Source: Setoptus koraiensis
Taxonomy: Eukaryota > Arthropoda
Length of the DNA: 64,000 nucleotides
Assembly (NCBI GenBank): GCA_048013815.1
Contig: CM106586.1
Span: 12,524,001 to 12,588,000, forward strand
Reading direction: 5' to 3'
Shown one piece after another: positions 31,902 to 42,715 of this stretch; within the stretch, counting starts at the first letter, position 1, and every line of letters starts with the position of its first letter. The notes beneath the pieces were generated by a model. The model searched no databases and was not told where the DNA came from. It saw only the letters and a program-made list of their open reading frames with translations. The position numbers and the translations under genes were made by a program.

Positions 31902-33941
31902 CTCCCCACGGTAAAACACTTGTTGCGCATACACACTTCGCTACTATCACTGTGATAGTATCACAACACTGACTATTATAGCCGGCGTGTGCGTTACAGT
32001 AAGGCGATGTTGTAATGCAACTACGGGATGGCCCATAGAAAACGGATTACCCAATAGTGACATGACAAAATATCGCTCGCCAGCCAGACTGTGATTGGTG
32101 CAGCTTGTCGATCGTTAGTGGCCGCGTTAGTTATTGTACGAGAGTGACGAGAGCGAGCGAAGAAAAGAAGCTTTTACCTGATCAGTGATCACCCAAACAG
32201 CGCTCGTTACATGCTTACAAGTAGACGGATAAGTTACGACAGCGACCAAATAGAAGATCACGGGTCACAACCAACAGACATCGTGTCATATCATATCCAG
32301 TGGTGACAGTTAAAAGTTGTCGAACAACCGGTTGCTGTTCATCTTGTAACTTTGAGTGGCGATTGTTGTTGCGATAGACAAAAATCATCGAATAACAGTA
32401 AAAATAATTCCTTCAAGGTACAGTAAAGTCAAATCGCTGAATGATAATTATTATCGGCGACAATAATCGACAGCATAAATTGCTATTTTTGCTATCTATG
32501 CGCACAACAAACAACAGCTCGAACAATAACCGAAGAAACAATTCGTCAGAACAATTCAACAATCTAAAGATAGGAAAAAAAGTTTTCGTGCTCATCGTCA
32601 GCCATCTATAAAGTTTTCTCTAACAATATCATTATCTGTGTGTGTCTAATTGAATTTAATTTTCAACTTGCAGCTCACTTACTTGACAGCACCAGTCAGA
32701 TTATTAAAAACAAACTTAACTCGCTATTAACGGCACGCTTGTAACGGCTTACAAGTTGTTTACACACTCACCAATATTGTCATTAGTTCTGTCAGAGGAA
32801 AGCTAATTGTGCTTATTGTGCTAATTGAGTTAATTGTGCAAAAATCAATCATCTCCGCATAACACACAACTCGCTTGATACAATTAACTCATATCCAACG
32901 CTCTCTAGGTGAAATGTGTTTTTGTGGACAAACAAACAAATAAACTTGTGCCATAAACTAACAGCAACAGAAACAACTTGCTATAGACGACTCAAGACGG
33001 TCGTGTGTGTCTAACACTTTCTCGCTGCATGATCTAGAGCTATTCGCAACAATCAATCAGCTTTTTGCACCTTGTCAGTGTGTTGTTGTTGTCCAAGTGT
33101 CAATACCGCCAGCTCAACAGCAAGCTAGCAAGTCTCACATCGTATCATCGTAAGTATCTCGAATCGCGAGTGATCGTCGTTATGATTGTTTGTCACGTAG
33201 GCTGCCTCGAGGTTGTTGTATAGACTCCACTCATCGACATTGACACCACCCGACTCATAAGTTACACACACACGTCTTATTAGTGTTGTTATTGTCCGTT
33301 TTGACGCTTGCTAGTGTGATTTACATATTCAACAGTGACAGCCAACATAATCCATTGTCTGACTAATGATATTTCAATTGACACAGTATCACAGAGTTTG
33401 CTGAATGAGTGCGTTTCATCTTGGCTAGATCAATTCAACTTGTTTTCTCTGGCGATCCAAGCAACCACCATAGAAGCAAACAGACGCACGATACAAACAA
33501 TATCAGATCAACACTAGCATGATTTTTCGCTACTCCGTCTATTAGCTGTTCACATTGTTTATATTGTTTAAACAATCGACTCTTGCCAGTCAGCGATAGA
33601 CAGTGTCCCGGCTCTATGCACTTGCAAACAAACAATAGCCTACGAGTGGGACAGCACGATCTCACAGTGATTGTTACCGTCGAGCAAATATTATTAATAT
33701 TCTATCATCGCACTTAACTAACTGTTGTCATTGTTGTTACTCTCCTATTTATAACACAGTCCGTCTTTATCGATCGGACCATGATCTAGCCAAACAGACG
33801 CTGTAAGAAGTGCCAGCCAATCTAGCGACGCCACAAGTTACCACGATAATCTAACGACAACAACAGCGTTTATTCGAAAAAAAACAGCTAATACCGGGTA
33901 GTAATTAACATTATTCAATATACCAAAATATATATACCAAA

Positions 33942-34963
33942 ATGGTGGCTATAGACAAAAATCCCGAAAAATGTTCAGCCGTGCACACGCTGGAGCGAGA
34001 CATGCCAACGGAGGACTATACGCACTTGGTGCTAAAATTGCGCCAACTCATTCTAGAATATTCAGACCAAAATCCGGGTATGGTCACCCAAAAAGATGTA
34101 GACAAATGTAAGAACGACGATTGGTTTTTGTCGCGCTATTTATTACGACAACATTTAGATGTCAACAATGCCCTGTTGATGCTGAAGAAGGCCATGCGAT
34201 ACCGCAATGAATCATTGCTGACCTCCATCAAAAGAGAGGACTTTCCACGCGAATTCTATCGAGTTGGCGGCATATTCGGCTACGAGAAGGACAGAAAGGG
34301 CAACTATATGCTCTACATACGCGTCAAGATACACAAACGTATACCGGAGATCGCTGAATTTCTCAAGGCCTTTCTATTTTACATCATAGATGCGCTCGAC
34401 GAACAGGCCAACGGCAGGGGTGAGCACACTTTACCAATGTCTAATCAATGTTCCAATCGCTCATACATATTATGTTGTTTATAACAACAATTTTCTCTCA
34501 CACCCCTCATCTCATCTCAGGCATTTCATTTGTGTTCGATTGTTCGGGCGCGGGTCTGGCCAATGCCGACATGGACATGCTGTTCTACATTGTGTCAACT
34601 CTAGTCAACTACTTTCCAAAGGGACTATCCTACCTGTTGGTCCATCAACTACCATGGTTGCTCAAACCATTCTGGCACATCGCCAAGACGTGGCTCTCTG
34701 AAGATCATAGGAATCTAATTAAATTCAGCGATTCTAACACAATATATGAGTATGTGGCCGAGGAAAACTTGCCTGATTTCATGGGCGGCACATGCAAACG
34801 TGATTATCGGGCCGCCCCAGAGAATTGTTGCAATTTGGACCAAGCGGCAAAATTGTGGGGCATAGAGAAAGAACTGGTGCGAAGGATCAAGCCCAAATTC
34901 TACGAGCATCTACCCGAGGATTGTTTAACCGACGATGATCACGTGATTACGAACGACAATTGA
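33942..34963 (+). CDS. CRAL-TRIO (Sec14-like) lipid-binding protein, copy 2
   Basis: Two exons, 33942-34419 and 34521-34963 (intron 101 bp, GTGAGC donor and CTCAG acceptor), giving 306 residues. The helical N-domain (DDWFLSRYLLRQHLDVNNALLML) is followed by REDFPREFYRVGGIFGYEKD. The lipid-binding core has GISFVFDCSGAGLANADMDM, FPKGLSYLLVHQLPWLL, KFSDSNTIYEYV and LPDFMGGTC. All of these align with the copy at 3492-4901. The intron falls just before the FDCSGAG block; copy 1 is split at different points, so intron positions are not shared. Like copy 1 it resembles the MOSPD2 Sec14 domain without the MSP domain or membrane anchor. A cytosolic lipid-transfer role is inferred from the family. Confidence 0.9.
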
Positions 34964-36413
34964 CACACTTCATGCATCAAGGATATCCATTCATGCTCAC
35001 AAAACATTGACAACAAAGCTGTACTCATCGCTGGTGAACTATGACAGTTCAAGCATAAAGTGACCACAATGCATTGTATTCACCAAATAATCACATCTAG
35101 CGTACCAAGACGCTGAACTTTCACTTTCGGTTGTTGTCTCTCACTGTCTGCGAAATCTTTTTAGGTTCTCCTCTTTGTTCTCCCTGTCCGTCGTTTCAGT
35201 CCTCATAAGATAACCATCTTTGGCTAGACTAAGTAACTTAATCATAGATTGGACACCAAGAATAAATGTTATCTGTTCGATGGACACCGACATCGTGACC
35301 ATCTGAATCGGCAACAGGTAATCATTACAATGTGTGGATCGATCAGGTCCTGTCTACGTGACACAGTCTCAACTCTTCCAACTAATTCGCGCCAGCTCTG
35401 AATATCATCGGGACGCTTGGAGCGGGTTGTTGAACTGAGCTTAGTACAATTGTACTCATACTTTACAATAACACTAATTCCACTTAAGCCATTCTCCCGT
35501 TTAGACCGTACGTTGGTACATTTGATGATTATGATGGCTTTATATTGCAAATGTGTCACATGTCGCATTGTATCACACGCGTCGGTAGATTAAACTGCTT
35601 TTAACTGTTTAGCTTTGTTCAATTTGTCCACCAGTACCATGGTGGATCTGTGACAGACGCCGCAATGTTTCGCAAAATCGTATAAGATTAGAACTAGAGA
35701 CTTGTTCAGTAAAATTATTGTTCAGTCACGAGAGCTCGTTGATATGCAAAGCCTTGTTAAGCCCTACTTTAATGTTTTCTGTTGAACATGAACCTTCTAT
35801 AAAAGGCTCCCAAATCATAATAACTTGTTAGTTTGACTAAATTAACTTAAACATATATTATCATATATTGTGGCCGACATCAGATGATGACAATAAAAAT
35901 ATATTTTTCGTTTGGTGGGGGTGAGGAGAGTTGAAATGTTATCTTCATTTCACTTTTCTGATGTATAAATAACAATGCAGGTTGATAACCAAAGAAAATA
36001 GCATTCATATCATTTAAGCACAAATGTAAACATAAGAATGGGATCGATGAAGCTTCTCTTATAATATATATAATATAAGACTTATATGTCATACACCTTG
36101 AACTTTTCCAATCGACTTGTGGGACGAACGAATATCTGTCGCTGGTGAGTGGCTCTCTGCCGAGATCGTCAAACTAATTTTAGCTTGATCATGTTCATAG
36201 TTTGCGTCCAATCGTCCTATGTACCGTGTTTGATAATACTACTAAGAAAATCCGGTTTAGCAATTATGATAGTTCCCTTTACTACTATACTATCAAAGAC
36301 TTGTGGCAAACCTAGAGCCATTTTTGGACTATCATTTGAATTGTTTGACTTTTTTATACAACACACAGCTTTTTGTTTAACAAGAGTGGATAGATTAGGT
36401 TCATCTATCTATT
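34964..36413. other. Intergenic region, no gene
   Basis: About 1.45 kb between the convergent CRAL-TRIO and MAST-kinase genes. It must contain both 3' untranslated regions. It was checked on the minus strand for a PDZ domain continuing the kinase gene, and none was seen. Confidence 0.6.
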
Positions 36414-39296
36414 TTATTTGGTTCTATTTGGTTTGCGTTCTTTATAGTCACGGTTGTAACGTGGTGAACATGAAGAGAAGCTACTGAATATAGATGAGCC
36501 ATCATCCGATTTATCGTTAGTTGCATCCTCATCATTGTCGGAATCCAAGTTGTGCCTATCTTGTCGAGTGTCAAAGTAACTGGTATCCTCATCGTTTTCT
36601 AACTGAGGCACGAAAGCTGCTTTCTGTCTCAAGAGATCTTCCCAACACACATCATTAAAGAATGGATGACTTTTTACTTCCATCGCGCCTCCGGTTCCTA
36701 ACCTTTCTTTGGGGTTTCGCTGCAATAGCTGTGCGATGAGATCTTTAGCTTCCGCTGGTAACGGCCAATCATCATCACTTGGCCATTCGATATCGTCATG
36801 GATGACATGGTCGAAGAGTTCCTCGGGCGTATCACTAATAAATGGCACAATGCCTACTAAGAATTCATACAGTATTATACCCATAGACCAATAATCTACT
36901 GGCTTTCCATAACCTTGTCTAAGAATCACTTCTGGGGCTATATAGTTGGGGGTTCCAAACACTTGCATATCATTGAATTGCTTGGTTTCTTTATCTAGAT
37001 ATGATTCAAATAGGCTGGTCGTATGACTCATTAATCCAATCTTACTTAAACCAAAGTCTGTGAGTTTGATGTGGCCTAATGCTGTTATGAGTAAATTATC
37101 AGGTTTAAGGTCTCTGTGAACTATCCCGTAGTTATGTAAATAATCCACTGCCAAAATCGTTTCAGAAAAGTAGAATTTGGCTAAATCAACAGATAACGGT
37201 CCATTTTTCAACAATGCAGCACAATCTCCTCCTTCAACATACTCCATGACCATGCACAAATGTCGTTTTGTTTCAAAACTACAAAGCATACTAACAACAA
37301 AAGGATTGTCACTGAAACTCATAATGTCTCTCTCTGCAAAAACTTGATCAACTTGATTTCGCAAAGCTAAACGATGTTTACCAATCTTTTTTATGGCATA
37401 CCGACGACGCGTCTCCTTGTGACGAACAAGATATACGACACCAAAAGCGCCTTGACTGATAAGCTTGATTGTCTCGTAATCGTCCTCTGATGGGTTTTGT
37501 CTAAGATTAATTGCACGAGCCTGAAGAGTCGTGGCATAAATAGGAGGTCCAAGAAGATTTTTGTCATCTCTACTTACACCAACCTTTTGAGATGGGGAAT
37601 CACTAGTAGATAAAGGGGTTAAGGCTAGACTTGATGTGGGATTGTCATCTTTGGTTTGGGTTGGTTCATCTTCACCTTCATCAGATGTGAGATCTATAGC
37701 TGGCAAAGGTATGCGTGGAATATTGTGATTTTTAGCCGAAGATTGCTTTTTCTTGATAGATCCTAATAAATCATCAGATCCGTCTTCGGCATTGAATTTT
37801 TCTAACTCATCTTGCAATGGATGCCTATTTAGTCCTAACTGGTCTATTATATACCTGGGTATGTCGGTGCGTATGATGCCTACGTGCTCTCTCACTTGAC
37901 CTTCGGCTGCTTCTAGAAACCTATAAAACTCCTCTGGATTAAATTCTAAACATTCTAATAGGCGAGCGGGTCTCGATATAATCAATAAAAACTGTCGGAT
38001 AAGTTTCTTCAGGTAAGTTCCAGCTTTTGGAGATTTTGCCTGACAGTCTAAATGCAGTTTCTCTAAGTTCTCACTAGTGTCAATAAAATATTCAGATGTT
38101 ATCAGTTTATCACACGATTTGTCATAGCAATCGCGTGCCATTTCTATCAACTGACGATGTCCAAAACAAGCAACAGGATCTTTGAGAGAATCAGAAGCCA
38201 ATTTGTTATCTTCGATAAACTTTAGTAGTTTCTCCTCCATCTGTTTGGTGGCCCTGGGAAAGCGCTCTTTATAAATTCTATTTGTCTCTATTATATCGTT
38301 ATCCATCGGGACGCTGCGAACAGGGGATGATAAAGACCTAGATCTTGGCCTATTCACAAACGGAGATGAGCGACCAAATTCGTGCTCTGATATAGTGTGG
38401 CCCGAATTGGAATCATTGCTAGCGAAGTTACTATCACTTCCTCCTGATATGATACTTGAATCGAATGACTTAGGACAATGAACCAAAGATCCTGTTGCTT
38501 GTTGATTGAGATGACGATTTAATAAGTGCAAACTGTGATTGCCTGGATAATGTTCTAAGTGATTTGCAGCTTGCTCATCATTGCTGAGCCTGCCATGGCA
38601 ATTGATGTGATGCAAATGATGCATATGATTGGCCTCACTGTTTGGATTCGGAGGTTGCCCCAATGTGAATGTGGCACCATGATGCGGCTGATCATGGCCG
38701 ACTTGGCTTGTGTTGGCTTGATTAAAAGAGGCAGATCCAGGTCCGTGATGACTATACCTACTACTAGGGTAAGAGGGACCATAATGACTATTGTTGGTTG
38801 ATTGATGTTGGTTTGTAGCACCAGGACAAACGTTGTTGTTAATGAGCCCTTGTATTCTCTCTTGAGATGAGAATTGTGACGACATATTTGAACTCTCTGG
38901 GGTGTTGGTACCATAACCAGATGATGGCAATGATGCCAACGACCAGCGTCTTCCATCTCGTCTGACATTGCCAAAGATGGGATGATGCGCCAAAGCGGTT
39001 ATATTAGATTTTGGGCTATCTGCCGATGGACTGTTGATATGATGCTGTTGGATGGGCGAATGACATCTGTGAAAACTGGGAGATGTTGGCACTAACGAAG
39101 CCCTGGCCACTCTAGAAACAATGGAGCATCTACTCCCGCGTCTGCCAGTATCGAAAGAGCCGTCTCTAACATGCTGTATGGAGGTCTTGTTGGAGGTATT
39201 ATGGTGAGATGGATGTCCAATGTTCGGGTGCTCATGTCTTTTCTTTATGCAAGTTTCGCTGGCACTGCGCTTAATGGTGCACTTTGACTCCATCAT
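36414..39296 (-). CDS. MAST-family Ser/Thr kinase without visible PDZ domain
   Basis: 960 residues in one exon. The ATG at 39296 is chosen; the open frame continues upstream only to a TTG. A long Ser/His/Asn-rich N-terminus (to about residue 320) is followed by the MAST N-terminal helical domain (NRIYKERFPRATKQMEEKL...FEFNPEEFYR-like ECLEFNPEEFYRFL). An AGC-type kinase domain lies at about 600-875. It is complete: Gly loop ISQGAFGVVYLV, YAIKKI, HRDLKPDN, TDFGLSKIGL with the long MAST activation segment, FGTPNYIAPEV and the DYWSMGIILYEFL helix. The C-terminal AGC tail (EDTSYFDTR, FSSCSPRYN) ends 12 residues later at a stop. MAST1-4 continue with a PDZ domain that binds PTEN and cytoskeletal partners, so this is either a shortened form or a gene with a C-terminal exon not recognised here. 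A weak possible donor lies at the CSPRYN/RDYK junction. Confidence 0.9.
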   Translation of the reverse strand: MMESKCTIKRSASETCIKKRHEHPNIGHPSHHNTSNKTSIQHVRDGSFDTGRRGSRCSIVSRVARASLVPTSPSFHRCHSPIQQHHINSPSADSPKSNITALAHHPIFGNVRRDGRRWSLASLPSSGYGTNTPESSNMSSQFSSQERIQGLINNNVCPGATNQHQSTNNSHYGPSYPSSRYSHHGPGSASFNQANTSQVGHDQPHHGATFTLGQPPNPNSEANHMHHLHHINCHGRLSNDEQAANHLEHYPGNHSLHLLNRHLNQQATGSLVHCPKSFDSSIISGGSDSNFASNDSNSGHTISEHEFGRSSPFVNRPRSRSLSSPVRSVPMDNDIIETNRIYKERFPRATKQMEEKLLKFIEDNKLASDSLKDPVACFGHRQLIEMARDCYDKSCDKLITSEYFIDTSENLEKLHLDCQAKSPKAGTYLKKLIRQFLLIISRPARLLECLEFNPEEFYRFLEAAEGQVREHVGIIRTDIPRYIIDQLGLNRHPLQDELEKFNAEDGSDDLLGSIKKKQSSAKNHNIPRIPLPAIDLTSDEGEDEPTQTKDDNPTSSLALTPLSTSDSPSQKVGVSRDDKNLLGPPIYATTLQARAINLRQNPSEDDYETIKLISQGAFGVVYLVRHKETRRRYAIKKIGKHRLALRNQVDQVFAERDIMSFSDNPFVVSMLCSFETKRHLCMVMEYVEGGDCAALLKNGPLSVDLAKFYFSETILAVDYLHNYGIVHRDLKPDNLLITALGHIKLTDFGLSKIGLMSHTTSLFESYLDKETKQFNDMQVFGTPNYIAPEVILRQGYGKPVDYWSMGIILYEFLVGIVPFISDTPEELFDHVIHDDIEWPSDDDWPLPAEAKDLIAQLLQRNPKERLGTGGAMEVKSHPFFNDVCWEDLLRQKAAFVPQLENDEDTSYFDTRQDRHNLDSDNDEDATNDKSDDGSSIFSSFSSCSPRYNRDYKERKPNRTK

Positions 39297-40718
39297 GTGT
39301 GTGGCGTGTGTGTGTGCTTGTATGTGTATAAGTGATTGTTCGTATGATACAACAACAATAATCAATTAGATAGTTTTTTATAGCATGAGTGTTACCTTTT
39401 CTTTGTGTCTGTGTGTTGTAATATGTAGATAATAACTTGAGATGAGATGTGAGATACAATAGTAAATTATTATTAATAATAATAATAATAATGTAGACGT
39501 GAATATATATATATAATGTGTATGTGTCTCATAATGTGTCTGCGTGTGTGTGGGTGATAACAATGATAGGGCTAGATTGAGAGACAATCACCAGGCTATG
39601 GTGCTTGTATTGTTGTTGGCTGTCTCCTTCGTGGTCGGTAGTGTTGATTCCTACCATAAACTAATACCAATTACCATTACCTAGACAATATGATAATAAT
39701 ATTTATTTCAATACTGATGATATTTTGATATGGCGAAATCGGTGGTGGTGGCTATGCGGCGACGACGGCGACGACGACAACGGCGACGGCGAGTGTTAAT
39801 GAGATTTCATTTTGTGTCAATGTCGTGGATGCGCACTATATACTGTATATTGTCATCAATATTGTCACAATAATGAATTGTATGTGTACAAATCTTGGGT
39901 AGAGGTTCCGATATGTGATGGTTCGATCGAATAGATTCTGTCCTATTCAATAATGATAACGATATCGATGATGTTGTTATTGTTGTTCGGAGTGTCTGGT
40001 CTCTCTCGGCGTCTACTTAGGCGTGTGAGTGTTGGTGTGAATGTCCAACTAGGCCAATTACTATTAGTGATGGATCGAGCAAGCGTGCTATTAAGAGTAC
40101 ACGACAGAGATATTGATAACGTGTGTGTCTATTTTGTTCTCGCTGGTAGTTTTGCTAAATGTTTTGTAGTATGTTTACTATTGCTGCATTGCTGTTTGTT
40201 GCTGCTGATGCTACTGTTGTTACACTGTTACATTTGGTCGCATGGTGGCGTCTACCGTGCCACAATAATAATATAGATACAATAGTTTTGTTGTCGTGTT
40301 GTGTCCTCGATAAATTGCAGCGATGATGACGTTGAAAGCCAAAATGCAAGCGCTCGTATAGTGTTAATTTGAAGAAGGGTCAATAAATAATAATAATTTA
40401 ATTTAGGCGAATTAAGCTCAACTCATGAGCAAATCATCATCATCATTGGCTATCATCTTCCATTGATTGTGGCATGATTATGGTGCATTGGCTTGCACAC
40501 AATTGCACATTAATTGAATGCGTGGCTATAACGATGCTGCTGAAATGCTGCTTGTTGTTGTGCTTCTGGGATCTTGTAGACGATCATATGTGTATGATTC
40601 GTGTACGACATCTGTCGGTATTCGGTGCAAATCAGCAATAATAATAATAACGAGACGCATGCAGCATTCGATTCAATAGGCTGTTCGTTTGTTGCGGGCG
40701 CCGATGCAAATTGGTCCT

Positions 40719-40809
40719 CGGTTCGGATTGGATTATCGGATTTGGTTATCGGATTTGGTTATCGGATTTGGTTGTCGGATTCGGTTATCGGATTTGATTA
40801 TCGGATTGT
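40719..40809. repeat. 13-bp tandem repeat (GGTTATCGGATTT)
   Basis: About six to seven imperfect units in tandem. Confidence 0.85.
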
Positions 40810-41439
40810 ATCATAAATTGTCGTATAAATAGAAATTAATTGCAATCATGGGTTGATGTCAGCCAATGTGAGCGCTGGAGTGGATAGTTGATTCATTGCG
40901 GTCGTGTAATATCGAATTTGTTGTTGTTCTACTGAGCGAATTGTTGGGCTGCCACCAACGCAGCCAGCAGCACTAAACACAAAGCAATTTGAGGATGATT
41001 ATTGATAATTATTACAGTTGATTGTGATTGACGATTGTGTCGATTGGGTCGGCCAGCTATAAATTGGCTGCTGCTGCCGCTGAACACCGACTCACTTGGG
41101 GCGCCATCAGTGCATCCATTGCGATATTGATTCGAACAACACTCGGCGTTGTATCCGGATAATTAGCCAAGTATTTATGAAATTGTCTATTTCTATAAAT
41201 ATTTGTGTGCAATAATTATCCAGACGACGACGATGATATGTGTCGAATATTGTCCGAACCGAATCGAAATGTGTGTCTCGAACTGGCAATGCTGCCGTTG
41301 CTGCTGTCCTGGATTGTTCGACAACATCGAACTTCGAACACAACGATAGACGGGCGAACAAGCGCAACGCTTGCATTCTGTGTGTGTGTGCGTCTGTGTG
41401 TGTGTCTGTGTGGCTCAATCTGCTGCTTATTCGATGGCC

Positions 41440-41460
41440 TGTCTGCCTGCCTGCCTGCCT
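41440..41460. repeat. (TGCC)n microsatellite
   Basis: About five tetranucleotide units, flanked by TG-rich DNA on both sides. Confidence 0.8.
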
Positions 41461-42243
41461 GTGTGTCTGTTTGTGCGTTTGTCTCACTAACACACACACA
41501 GCATTGCTGATGGGTACGTCGATACAATTCGTTGCTGGCTTGCCAGTGGCGACGCCAACGCTGCTGCTGCAGTTGTGTTGCCGCAGTTCCATGCGCAGTT
41601 CCGTCGTCTGTGCCAGCTGCCCTGTGCCAGTCGGGCATGCCCGACTCGGGCATGCCCTAACTGCCGCGCCCACCCTCACTGATACCCCCGCGACACGCGA
41701 TACATGTGATACAGTTATGCATACAGCGCACAATGTTTATGAAATTCGCATATTCGCTTACACTCGCTGACTATCGCACTGATTCTCGGAATAAAAATGC
41801 TCGTCAGACGATAATAACTTATTATTAATAAGTGATGCAATGCGACGCTGTCGCTCGCCGTTCAGCTCACAAGGCGTCAGATCACGCAAATCAAAGTATA
41901 TGGTCCCCATAGTTAGCGGTACCCGACGTTGTGAGTGGGTGGCGGCACATCTCTCGCTCGGGATACGCACTCCGCATTTGATACTCATCGAAAATTCGCA
42001 GAATTAGCAGCAGATAAGTAGCCGGCATTTGTGCAGCTTTGGTGCAGGATGCGAAAATCAAAGTGGGGCCTCGGGGCTATAAGTGGTTGGTTGGCAATGC
42101 CCCCATCTGTAAGTGGTACCCGAGTTTTTTTCGAAGCTCGCCACGCCATGCAGTCGATTCCTGCGCCACTTTGTGTGCTATACGAATGGTACAGTAGAGC
42201 CAGGCACAGATTTGGTGGCGCAGAAACGCACCAGGTAATAACT

Positions 42244-42254
42244 GCAGCAGCAGC

Positions 42255-42350
<96 letters not shown>

Positions 42351-42357
42351 GACAACA
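42244..42357. repeat. (CAA)n array, about 38 triplets
   Basis: Starts with CAG triplets, then a nearly pure CAA run ending in CGA-interrupted units. It is the longest microsatellite in the window. Confidence 0.95.
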
Positions 42358-42672
42358 GTAACTACAATTGGCACGGAATTAAAACTTCTTCAAGGAACAG
42401 ACGGAATATCTTGAGGGGATATGCTCTTTCTTCCTCTTATAGGCTGCTGCTTCTTCGTCTTTCATCCATGGCTGGCTCTCTCGCCAGATTGAATGAAAGC
42501 ATCGCACGCTTACCTGCCGCAATGGTGTCCTTGCCAGTGCAGTAAGCGATTTAATTCTTCTCCATTCAAGTGTATCGCCCAACAGCGCACTCACCGCCCC
42601 TCGCACTGGCAGCTCACCTACGCTGGCCTGATCTTGTCTCATCTGTAACTTGCGAGCTGCAAGAATCCTCTG

Positions 42673-42715
42673 ACAAGCCTCTTACTACAAGCCTCTTACT
42701 ACAAGCCTCTTGTTA
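42673..42715. repeat. 14-bp tandem repeat, three copies
   Basis: Three units of ACAAGCCTCTTACT, the last one diverged. Confidence 0.85.

Larger units (their letters stand above)
26204..33941. other. Long gene-free region (7.7 kb)
   Basis: No recognisable gene on either strand. Open frames of up to about 150 codons (for example 28139-28585 and 29296-29742) show no domains and no coding-like composition. The region holds simple repeats (27533-27570, 29818-29845, 31663-31683, 31780-31901), a strong inverted repeat (30436-30470) and a smaller one (31943-31961). A good 5' splice site (GTAAGT, about 33149) upstream of the CRAL-TRIO gene at 33942 could end a non-coding first exon. Confidence 0.55.

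Noticed and set aside
41985-42414. Long open frames on both strands (poly-Val, poly-Leu, poly-Thr)
   Set aside because: They come only from the CAA array, which has no stops in several frames.
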